Below, in pieces: positions 1-5,307 of a stretch of DNA of 5,307 nt. Position 1 is the first letter of the stretch. Each line of letters opens with the position of its first letter. A program made the translations under genes and the position numbers. The stretch spans positions 1-5,307 of the forward strand of contig CAIXFB010000109.1 of the NCBI GenBank assembly GCA_903918595.1. The letters run 5' to 3'. The notes beneath the pieces are model-generated. The model saw only the letters and a program-made list of their open reading frames with translations, was not told the DNA's origin and searched no databases. Source of the stretch: an uncultured Actinomycetes bacterium (GTDB lineage Bacteria; Actinomycetota; Actinomycetes; S36-B12).

Positions 1-438
1 CTCTGGGTGGTTCCACGTAGTGATGGCGCCGCCCCAGATCTTGGCCAGCGTGACCTGCTTGAGCTGAATCGAGGAGCCGAGCGTGCGACCGGTCTTGGGG
101 TTCTTGAGGTTGATCGGGATCGCGATCGAGCCACCGATCAGCGGCACATACTCCCAGTCCCAGGTGGGCTCACCGGAGGTGTACTTGGAGTCGGTCATGC
201 CGAACACGAAGGTGCCCTTCGAGAAGTTACCCTTGCCGGTGCCTGAACCTGTTGAGGTGTAGGTCACGGTGAAGTTGTTCTGCGAACCGTTGAAGTCCGC
301 AGCACACTGCTGCATGAACACTGCCGGGAATGAAGCTCCACCGGAAGGGATGGTCTGGTTTGCGCTGGCCGGTGCGGCGAGGGCGACAGTGGATGCCGCA
401 AGCGCTGTGCCGGCGAGAATCGCGATAGTGCGACGCAC
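1..438 (-). CDS. pstS: PstS phosphate-binding protein, N-terminal 146 residues (3' end cut by window edge)
   Basis: This is the extracytoplasmic phosphate-binding subunit that hands phosphate to the PstC/PstA channel. The start is GTG at 438-436, chosen because a strong AAAGGAG lies 6 nt upstream. Residues 1-26 form a signal peptide: MRRT, a hydrophobic run, then APASA with likely cleavage before N27. There is no lipobox cysteine, so it looks secreted or otherwise retained rather than a classical lipoprotein. Family landmarks follow in order: GGASFPA (33-39), the TSTGSGTG loop (61-68), FGMTDS (79-84), then PLIGGSIAIPINL and LAKIWGGAITTW. By comparison with E. coli PstS, the Ser/Phe, Ser and Asp in the first three motifs are expected phosphate ligands. 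The gene follows pstB, whereas in most pst operons pstS comes first, and it has its own PHO box. The frame stays open to base 1, so more than half of a usual PstS is probably outside the window. Confidence 0.95.
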   Translation of the reverse strand, partial: MRRTIAILAGTALAASTVALAAPASANQTIPSGGASFPAVFMQQCAADFNGSQNNFTVTYTSTGSGTGKGNFSKGTFVFGMTDSKYTSGEPTWDWEYVPLIGGSIAIPINLKNPKTGRTLGSSIQLKQVTLAKIWGGAITTWNHPE

Positions 439-443
439 GGGTT

Positions 444-451
444 TCTCCTTT
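444..451 (-). promoter_or_regulatory. Shine-Dalgarno of pstS
   Basis: AAAGGAGA reads on the minus strand just ahead of the GTG start of pstS, with about 6 nt between its GGAG core and the codon. It is the strongest ribosome-binding site among the pst genes here. It settles the GTG start and suits a binding protein needed in excess over the permease. Confidence 0.8.
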
Positions 452-553
452 GGTTGATTTCTGATTGCAGGCCCGACGTTAAGTTGTTGACGTGACGCCA
501 CGGGGTCTTGTTGTTGTCGCTCATCCATCTGTTTCATGAACACTGGGTTACCA

Positions 554-582
554 AGTGAACGCAGAGTGAACGCACGATCAAC
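554..582 (-). promoter_or_regulatory. PHO box (PhoP operator) upstream of pstS
   Basis: On the minus strand three units start exactly 11 nt apart: GTTGATC (582-576), GTTCACT (571-565) and GTTCACT (560-554). This matches the actinobacterial PhoP-binding architecture of 11-nt direct repeats with a GTTCAC core. The first unit is degenerate and the other two are identical. A further GTTCAT at 541-536 is out of phase. The box starts 8 nt after the pstB stop and ends 115 nt before the pstS start, so it would activate pstS separately under phosphate limitation. I cannot assign a convincing -10 element. The rest of the 439-589 gap shows only the pstS ribosome-binding site and no clear terminator. Confidence 0.75.
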
Positions 583-589
583 CCTGCGC

Positions 590-1426
590 TTATCCGAACC
601 GGCCATTCACATAGTCAAGGGTGCGCTGGTCCTTGGGATTGCTGAAGATTTCGGTGGTGAGCCCCTGCTCGACCACATGTCCGGGCTCGTTCTCTGCAGC
701 CAAGAAGAAGGCAGTGTGATCGGATACTCGAACCGCCTGCTGCATGTTGTGGGTCACGATGATGATCGTCACGTTCTTTGACAGCTCACGGATCGTTTCT
801 TCAATCTTCAGAGTCGATGCCGGGTCAAGAGCTGAGCACGGCTCATCCATTAACAGGACGTTCGGCTCAACAGCAAGTGCGCGAGCAATCACGAGCCGCT
901 GCTGCTGGCCACCCGACAAATCACCGGCCGCATGGTCCAGGCGATCCTTCACTTCATTCCACAGACCGGCTGAGGTGAGAGTCGATTCCACGATTGCATC
1001 GTGGTCATCTCGCTTCATGCCGGAGAGCTTGAGCCCGGACAGCACATTGCCGCGGATAGTCATACTGGGGAACGGGTTTGGCTTCTGAAACACCATGCCA
1101 ATTTTGAGCCGGATGTGTACCGGGTCGATGTCGGCGTCATAAATGTCCTTGCCCTCATAGAGAACTGAGCCGGCAAGAGCAGCGCCCGGGATCAACTCGT
1201 GCAGGCGGTTCAACGTACGAATGAACGTGGACTTACCACAGCCGGAAGGACCAATCAGTGCGGTGCAGGTCCGCTCGGGGAAGGCAATGTTCACCCCTTC
1301 GAGAACTTTGCGCTTTCCAAACCACACACTCAGGTTGCGTGCATCCATGGCGAGATCCCTGGGAGCAGCGGACTCAACCATTTGTTCTTCGAGCGTTTGG
1401 ACACTCTCGAATTCTGCAGTCGACAT
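590..1426 (-). CDS. pstB: PstB phosphate ABC transporter ATP-binding protein
   Basis: This cytoplasmic ATPase energises phosphate import through PstC/PstA. The 278-residue protein has the full set of ABC motifs: Walker A GPSGCGKST (59-67), Q-loop FQKPNPFPS (Q114), signature LSGGQQQR (170-177), Walker B VLLMDEP (190-196, with D194 and E195), D-loop SALD (198-201) and H-loop THN (H226). The Cys inside Walker A and the PNPFP stretch after the Q-loop are typical of PstB, and the end DYVNGRFG matches the usual PstB C-terminus. The ATG at 1426 is chosen because AAGAAAGG lies 8 nt upstream. This gives an N-terminus slightly longer than in E. coli PstB, and Met16 or Met27 are weaker alternatives. The gene follows pstA by 26 nt, so it belongs to the same transcript. 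No key residue is missing. Confidence 0.97.
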   Translation of the reverse strand: MSTAEFESVQTLEEQMVESAAPRDLAMDARNLSVWFGKRKVLEGVNIAFPERTCTALIGPSGCGKSTFIRTLNRLHELIPGAALAGSVLYEGKDIYDADIDPVHIRLKIGMVFQKPNPFPSMTIRGNVLSGLKLSGMKRDDHDAIVESTLTSAGLWNEVKDRLDHAAGDLSGGQQQRLVIARALAVEPNVLLMDEPCSALDPASTLKIEETIRELSKNVTIIIVTHNMQQAVRVSDHTAFFLAAENEPGHVVEQGLTTEIFSNPKDQRTLDYVNGRFG

Positions 1427-1452
1427 GATGTGTGCCTTTCTTGTGTGGTTTT

Positions 1453-2535
1453 TTAGTACTTGCCAACTCGTCCGCGACCGAGCACGCGAGCGAGAGTGAA
1501 TAGGACAGCTACGAGGATCATCAGCGCAAGAGCCGAGCCCCAGGCGCGTGTAACGGCATCGGGATACGGCAAGGCGACGTTGTTGAAGATGTACACCGGG
1601 ATCGACGAGACCGCTTGATCGAACGGGTTGAGCACTGTGCCGTCGTTGTTACCCGCCGCGAGCAGCAAAGGAGCCGTCTCGCCAATCACTCGAGCGATGC
1701 CCAACAGGATCGCCGTGATGATGCCGGTGCGGGCCGCTGGGATGACCACCTGCAGCACCACGCGGGCCCGTGTTGAACCGAGTGCGAGAGCTCCCGTGCG
1801 CAGATCGTCTGGCACCAGCTTGAGCACCTCTTCTGCGGTCCTGGCCACCGTGGGCAACATCAAGATCGCGTAGGCCAGGCCCCCTGCGAATGCACTCTGA
1901 TTAAACGCACCCGTGGAGACCGCGATTGTCAAGATGAACAGACCCGCCACCACCGAAGGCACACCAGACATGGCCTGGACAAAGAAGCGCACGTAGGGAA
2001 CCGCGCGGCCGCGCACATCGGTGATGTAGACGGCAGTGGCGATACCGATCGGCACTGCGATGATCGAGGCGATCAGCAAAATCAGGAAGGTGCCCACCAT
2101 CGCGTGCCCGATGCCGCCGTACTCAAGCGGTGTGCTCGGATTGATGTACACACTGTTCTGGTAGAGAAAATGCGCACTGAGCGCACCAATTCCTCGCACC
2201 ACAAGAGATAGCAGCACAGACATCAGAATGACGAGACTGAAAACAGTTGCACCGATCGCCAGCACCACGATCATCGAGTCGCCGATGCTTCGGACTCCGC
2301 GGTTGTACACGGCGGTGATTCCGGCGGCAAGCAACTGCAGCGGCAGGTACACGATCACCATGACAAGAGCGCCGGGAATATTGGAGTACAACAGGAGTGC
2401 GAGCACCACGAGGAACGGCACCACAACGGCCAATGCCACGGAGATGGTGAACTTGCGTGGCTTCTTGCGCCAGGGGTGCAGTGGCTTTTGCGCTGCTGAC
2501 TCCTCGCTGGTCTGCTCACTGAAAAGAATTGTCAT
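1453..2535 (-). CDS. pstA: PstA phosphate ABC transporter permease, with N-terminal extension
   Basis: This is one of the two membrane subunits of the Pst phosphate importer. The transport core has the binding-protein-dependent permease EAA loop at about 234-275 (AEEVLKLVPDDLRTGALALG, then P266), which docks onto PstB, followed by RVIGETAPLLLAAG (282-295), typical of PstA. At 360 residues it is clearly longer than E. coli PstA (about 296). The extra length is N-terminal: a basic stretch WRKKPRK (22-28) and two hydrophobic segments at about 31-51 and 54-75, before the segment at about 87-113 that matches the usual first helix. By eye I count about eight membrane segments instead of six. The ATG overlaps the pstC stop in ATGA, so the start is fixed by coupling although its Shine-Dalgarno is weak. 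pstB follows 26 nt downstream. Confidence 0.95.
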   Translation of the reverse strand: MTILFSEQTSEESAAQKPLHPWRKKPRKFTISVALAVVVPFLVVLALLLYSNIPGALVMVIVYLPLQLLAAGITAVYNRGVRSIGDSMIVVLAIGATVFSLVILMSVLLSLVVRGIGALSAHFLYQNSVYINPSTPLEYGGIGHAMVGTFLILLIASIIAVPIGIATAVYITDVRGRAVPYVRFFVQAMSGVPSVVAGLFILTIAVSTGAFNQSAFAGGLAYAILMLPTVARTAEEVLKLVPDDLRTGALALGSTRARVVLQVVIPAARTGIITAILLGIARVIGETAPLLLAAGNNDGTVLNPFDQAVSSIPVYIFNNVALPYPDAVTRAWGSALALMILVAVLFTLARVLGRGRVGKY

Positions 2536-3506
2536 TTCTGCAACCGCCCAGTCCGGCTCACGATGAGGTTGGCGATCATGTTCACCACGAGAGTGCCGAG
2601 GAAGAGGAAGAATCCAGCGGCCAAAAGTAGCTGCAACTCAAATGGCCCGGTCACTTCACCGAAGCGCGAGACGATCAGCGTTGCTACTGATCCACCACCA
2701 GATTCGATCACCTTGTACCAGTTGGTGTCGTAGACCAACTTGAGCACGAAGAAGACCGCGATGGTCTCACCGAGCGCCCGGCCCAGACCGAGCATCACAC
2801 CGCCAACGATGCCGCCACGGCCATAAGGAAGCGCGACGTAACGGAGCATGGTCCACAGCGAGCAGCCAAGAGATTCAGCCGCGTTAATCAGTTCCGGCGG
2901 CGTGCGCCCGAGTACCTCGCGGGTGACCGAGGTGACGATCGGGATCATCATGATCGCCAACACGAATCCGGCGATGAATGGGGTGCCCAAGAAGTTGCCC
3001 GATGCATTTTCGAAGATGGGAATCCAGCCCAAGTACTGGTTGAGCAGTTGCTGCCATTCTTCGGCGGGTGGATTGAGAATGTAGAAGGCCCAAAGCCCGA
3101 GGATGACCGACGGGATTGCCGCCATGAGGTCGACCAGGTTCGTCAAAATCTTTGCGATCTTGGGCGGGGCCAGGAAGACCATGAAGACCGACAACAGGAT
3201 CGAAGCTGGAACAGCAATCACCAAAGCGATTACCGCGAGCAGGACTGAGCCGTAGAGCATCCCCCAGATTCCGGCGGTGGGCGGGTCGGTGTTGATGTCC
3301 CAGGCAGTGGTGGTTAAAAAGGCCAAGCCTTGAGATTGGAAGGCGGGGATTGCTTGTAATCCCAGGAAGATTGCGATGCCGGCCAAGACAATAAGGGAGG
3401 TGAAGGCTGCCCCGGTGATCACCCGATTGAATACTCGGTCACCACGGTGCGAAGTAGCTGCTGAGTGCAGGTCTCGCAGGGTCTCATTTGTGTCCAAGGA
3501 CGACAT
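2532..3506 (-). CDS. pstC: PstC phosphate ABC transporter permease
   Basis: This is the second membrane subunit of the Pst importer, pairing with PstA. The 324-residue product has about six membrane segments (near 28-51, 81-113, 125-145, 175-196, 235-257 and 289-314). It has an EAA loop at 195-236 (TREVLGRTPPELINAAESLG, then P227) and the motif GLGRALGETIAVFF typical of PstC. The periplasmic loop ending in PPTAGIWGMLYGS is also family-like. The frame is open further upstream to a TTG at 3566, but that start would lie inside the PHO box. ATG 3506 gives a normal PstC length. No strong Shine-Dalgarno precedes it, which is unusual for the first gene of an operon. The stop overlaps the pstA start in ATGA. 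The PHO box upstream implies induction by phosphate starvation. Confidence 0.95.
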   Translation of the reverse strand: MSSLDTNETLRDLHSAATSHRGDRVFNRVITGAAFTSLIVLAGIAIFLGLQAIPAFQSQGLAFLTTTAWDINTDPPTAGIWGMLYGSVLLAVIALVIAVPASILLSVFMVFLAPPKIAKILTNLVDLMAAIPSVILGLWAFYILNPPAEEWQQLLNQYLGWIPIFENASGNFLGTPFIAGFVLAIMMIPIVTSVTREVLGRTPPELINAAESLGCSLWTMLRYVALPYGRGGIVGGVMLGLGRALGETIAVFFVLKLVYDTNWYKVIESGGGSVATLIVSRFGEVTGPFELQLLLAAGFFLFLGTLVVNMIANLIVSRTGRLQK

Positions 3507-3560
3507 GGGCAGAGCCAACCGGAGCGAGATTGCGGGCAATACCGAATGTGGTGGCCGTTC

Positions 3561-3589
3561 GCGCAACGCTAGGTGAACGTCAGGTGAAC
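3561..3589 (-). promoter_or_regulatory. PHO box (PhoP operator) upstream of pstCAB
   Basis: On the minus strand three units start exactly 11 nt apart: GTTCACC (3589-3583), GTTCACC (3578-3572) and GTTGCGC (3567-3561). Two perfect units plus a degenerate third is a textbook actinobacterial PhoP operator. It sits in the 96-bp gap between the acr3 stop and the pstC ATG, ending 54 nt before pstC. A weak promoter can be read as TTGCGC (3566-3561), a 17-nt spacer, and GGTATT (3543-3538), which would put the -35 inside the third unit. The operator call is firm and the promoter hexamers are tentative. Confidence 0.85.
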
Positions 3590-3602
3590 GAGCCCACTAT
3601 TG

Positions 3603-4676
3603 CTACGTGGGTTCCCTCGAAAAGTAGCGCCGCCTCAGCCATAGCGAGACGTACACCAGCGCAACCAGCGCAGGCACCTCAATCAGCGGTCCGATCACCC
3701 CGGTCAGCGCCTCCCCTGAGGTGACCCCCCACACCCCGATACTCACAGCGATCGCAAGCTCAAAATTGTTGCCGGCAGCGGTGAAAGCGAGCGTGGTGGT
3801 CTTCGGATACCCCAGGCCTGCGCCTGCTCCGGCGGCGAAGGAGACCCCCCACATGATGGCGAAATACACGAGCAGTGGAATCGCGATCCGGACAACCGAT
3901 GCCGGGTCGCCGGTGATGGCCTCACCCTGTAACGCAAACATGACCACGATCGTGAAGAGCAGCCCATACAGGGCAAACGGTGCGATTCGTGGGGCGAACT
4001 TGTCGTCGTACCACTGCCTGCCCTTGACCCGAAGGCCAACTCGTCGAGTCAAGTAACCAGCGACGAGCGGAATCCCCAAGAAGATCAGTACAGCTTTGGT
4101 GATGTCCCAAGTCGAGAACTGCACATCTTGGGTATCAAGACCCAGCCAGCCCGGCAGGATCGTGAGGTAGAACGTGCCGAGAAGTGCGTAGGCAACGATT
4201 TGAAATATCGAGTTGATCGCAACCAGCAGCGCACCCGCTTCGCGATCTCCGCAGGCAAGGTCATTCCAGATGAGCACCATCGCGATGCATCGGGCTAGAC
4301 CAATCACGATGAGACCGGTGCGCAGAGCTGGGTACTCCGCGAGGAATAGCCAGGCAAGGCTGAACATCAGCAGTGGCCCGATGAGCCAGTTCAGTACGAG
4401 CGAGAGCCACAACAAACGACGATCCCCGGTGACCCTGCTCATATCTTCATAGCGCACCCGAGCGAGTACCGGATACATCATCAGAAGCAAACCCAACGCG
4501 ATCGGCAACGACGTGCCATCAATCTGAACAGCATCGAGGGCACCTTGCACCGAGGGAACAAATCTGCCGAGCAGGAGCCCCGCTGCCATTGCGATGAGAA
4601 TCCATACGGGCAAGAAGCGATCGAGGGTGCTCAATCGAGCGAGCACCGCGGCATCATCTGAAGTGGTCTTGCTCAT
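3603..4676 (-). CDS. acr3: Acr3-family arsenite efflux permease
   Basis: This inner-membrane carrier exports arsenite, As(III), the product of arsenate reduction, probably driven by the proton gradient. The 357-residue protein is very hydrophobic, with about ten membrane segments as expected of the BASS/Acr3 fold. It carries both Acr3 hallmarks: the cysteine of GLARCIAMVLIWNDLA (C130) in the fourth segment, and the glutamate of TAAGNNFELAIAV (E306) in the ninth. Both are required for arsenite transport in studied Acr3 proteins. It is not the unrelated ArsB family. The ATG overlaps the arsC stop in ATGA, giving translational coupling and fixing the start. It ends in TAG just before the pst PHO box. 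A short soluble N-terminus (about 20 residues) precedes the first helix. It appears intact. Confidence 0.95.
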   Translation of the reverse strand: MSKTTSDDAAVLARLSTLDRFLPVWILIAMAAGLLLGRFVPSVQGALDAVQIDGTSLPIALGLLLMMYPVLARVRYEDMSRVTGDRRLLWLSLVLNWLIGPLLMFSLAWLFLAEYPALRTGLIVIGLARCIAMVLIWNDLACGDREAGALLVAINSIFQIVAYALLGTFYLTILPGWLGLDTQDVQFSTWDITKAVLIFLGIPLVAGYLTRRVGLRVKGRQWYDDKFAPRIAPFALYGLLFTIVVMFALQGEAITGDPASVVRIAIPLLVYFAIMWGVSFAAGAGAGLGYPKTTTLAFTAAGNNFELAIAVSIGVWGVTSGEALTGVIGPLIEVPALVALVYVSLWLRRRYFSREPT

Positions 4677-5077
4677 GCGACAGGAGCAATCTCGTTGATC
4701 AGGGCTTCGATTCTGCCGCGAATCTCATCGCGAATTGGCCGGACTGAATCCACTCCCTGTCCTGCTGGATCTTCGAGAGCCCAGTCCTCGTACCGCTTGC
4801 CTGGGTATACGGGGCAGGTGTCGCCACATCCCATCGTGATGACCACATCGGATTCACGCACCGCATCGAGGGTGAGCACCTTTGGCACCTCGGCTGAGAT
4901 ATCGATGCCTTCTTCAGCCATCGCCGCGACAGCTGCAGGGTTCACCTGATCTGCGGGGGCAGATCCAGCAGATCGAACCTCGACCCGATCGCCAGCCAAG
5001 TGCATGAGGTAGGCAGCGGCCATTTGCGAGCGACCGGCATTGTGCACGCACACAAAGAGCACTGACGGCTTCTCCAT
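4673..5077 (-). CDS. arsC: Arsenate reductase ArsC, low-molecular-weight phosphatase fold
   Basis: This cytoplasmic enzyme reduces arsenate to arsenite for export by Acr3. The 134-residue length is normal for the family. The N-terminal P-loop CVHNAGRS gives the CX5R signature (C10 nucleophile, R16), and the EDPAG motif supplies the expected general-acid Asp (D103). The segment TMGCGDTCPVYPG carries C84 and C88, where thioredoxin-linked ArsC proteins such as those of Bacillus and Staphylococcus hold their redox pair (Cys82/Cys89). This suggests an intramolecular disulfide relay rather than a single-cysteine, mycothiol-only enzyme. The closing segment RPIRDEIRGRIEALI is typical. The ATG has GAGGGGAA 8 nt upstream, overlapping the stop of the preceding gene. 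The stop overlaps the acr3 start by 4 nt, so the two are translated together. Confidence 0.96.
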   Translation of the reverse strand: MEKPSVLFVCVHNAGRSQMAAAYLMHLAGDRVEVRSAGSAPADQVNPAAVAAMAEEGIDISAEVPKVLTLDAVRESDVVITMGCGDTCPVYPGKRYEDWALEDPAGQGVDSVRPIRDEIRGRIEALINEIAPVA

Positions 5078-5085
5078 AATGCTGA

Positions 5086-5093
5086 TTCCCCTC
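5086..5093 (-). promoter_or_regulatory. Shine-Dalgarno of arsC, touching the stop of the upstream gene
   Basis: GAGGGGAA reads on the minus strand 8 nt before the arsC ATG. Its first G is the last base of the TAG stop of the upstream ArsI/CadI-like gene. This supports the arsC start and implies that ribosomes finishing the upstream gene can reinitiate on arsC. Confidence 0.75.
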
Positions 5094-5307
5094 TAGATGG
5101 TTGCTGTGAGTGGAGTTTGCGCGCAACAGGCCGAACCCGATTCAGCACTTTCCATGATGGAAAGCGAAACACCCGGAGGAGTCGCATTGCTCGGGTCATC
5201 GTCTTTCACCGTGTAGATCTCCCACGGTGCGCCCGCAGGATCTTGCACCCACACTTTGTCTTGCAGGGCGTAACAGCATGTGGTGTCTTTTTCATCAAAA
5301 GTTGCCA
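5093..5307 (-). CDS. arsI: ArsI/CadI-like vicinal-oxygen-chelate protein, C-terminal 70 residues (5' end cut by window edge)
   Basis: This is the tail of a glyoxalase/dioxygenase-fold protein of the ArsI/CadI group. The first complete codon is at 5305-5303 and the stop is TAG at 5095-5093. Family landmarks are the vicinal cysteine pair in DTTCCYALQDKVWV and the glutamate in PAGAPWEIYTV. In ArsI, a C-As lyase that cleaves trivalent organoarsenicals, such a pair binds the substrate and this Glu is an iron ligand. The mycobacterial relative is called CadI (cadmium-induced). A second Cys pair, GSACCAQ, lies near the C-terminus, as in several members of this group. Placement 15 nt before arsC favours an arsenic role, but lyase activity cannot be inferred from the tail alone. 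The N-terminal domain with the other metal ligands is outside the window. Confidence 0.82.
   Translation of the reverse strand, partial: ATFDEKDTTCCYALQDKVWVQDPAGAPWEIYTVKDDDPSNATPPGVSLSIMESAESGSACCAQTPLTATI

Noticed and set aside
264..524. 86-residue minus-strand open frame covering the pstS leader
   Set aside because: It overlaps the pstS signal-peptide region in another frame, its sequence is low-complexity and Arg/Ser/Pro-rich, and pstS has the better start and Shine-Dalgarno.
533..540. Palindrome TTCATGAA between pstB and pstS as an operator
   Set aside because: An 8-bp palindrome is expected by chance, and its GTTCAT half is out of phase with the PHO-box units, so I did not list it as a separate site.
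582..592. Short CGCA/TGCG repeat after the pstB stop as a terminator
   Set aside because: The stem would be only about 4 bp with no U-run, and the same bases are better explained as the edge of the PHO box.
744..1088. Plus-strand 114-residue open frame opposite pstB
   Set aside because: It lies wholly inside a well-supported pstB, has the Ser/Arg-rich composition of an antisense shadow and matches no family I know.
2228..2566. Plus-strand 112-residue open frame opposite the pstA start
   Set aside because: It is an antisense shadow of pstA rich in Thr/Ala/Ser, with no domain and no ribosome-binding site that stands out.
3593..3611. Inverted repeat CCCAC/GTGGG after acr3 as a terminator
   Set aside because: The stem is only 5 bp with a 9-nt loop, overlaps the acr3 stop codon and has no U-tract, so it is too weak to call a terminator.
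3721..4056. Plus-strand 111-residue open frame opposite acr3
   Set aside because: It is the complement of acr3 membrane-segment codons, and acr3 is unambiguous here.

Overview
This window looks like actinobacterial chromosomal DNA. It is moderately GC-rich by eye, genes are tightly packed with ATGA overlaps, and one gene starts with GTG. Two control regions carry 11-nt tandem GTTCAC-type repeats, the operator pattern known for the actinobacterial phosphate regulator PhoP. PstB and ArsC/Acr3 also resemble actinobacterial family members. The sequence alone does not fix a genus.

All seven genes lie on the minus strand, so transcription runs from high to low coordinates. First comes an arsenic-detoxification block: the C-terminal end of an ArsI/CadI-type vicinal-oxygen-chelate protein (5093-5307, cut by the window edge), then arsC (arsenate reductase) and acr3 (arsenite efflux permease). 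The first two are 15 nt apart and the last two overlap by 4 nt. A 96-bp gap with three in-phase PHO-box units follows, and then the high-affinity phosphate ABC transporter genes pstC, pstA and pstB. A second gap of about 150 bp carries another PHO box, and pstS follows, cut by the left edge after 146 codons. No gene-free stretch exceeds 151 bp. I see no RNA gene, mobile element, CRISPR array or convincing terminator.

The genes fit one physiological picture. Arsenate is a phosphate mimic that enters through phosphate transporters. ArsC reduces it to arsenite, Acr3 exports arsenite, and the ArsI/CadI-like protein may handle trivalent organoarsenicals or bind metal. PstS captures periplasmic/extracellular phosphate, PstC and PstA form the channel, and PstB drives uptake with ATP.

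The most notable points are the two PHO boxes, the unusual order pstC-pstA-pstB-pstS with pstS separately controlled, the ars block running head-to-tail into pst with no clear terminator, and a PstA with about two extra N-terminal membrane segments. None of this is a clearly new system. It is an ars-pst linkage with an informative regulatory layout.
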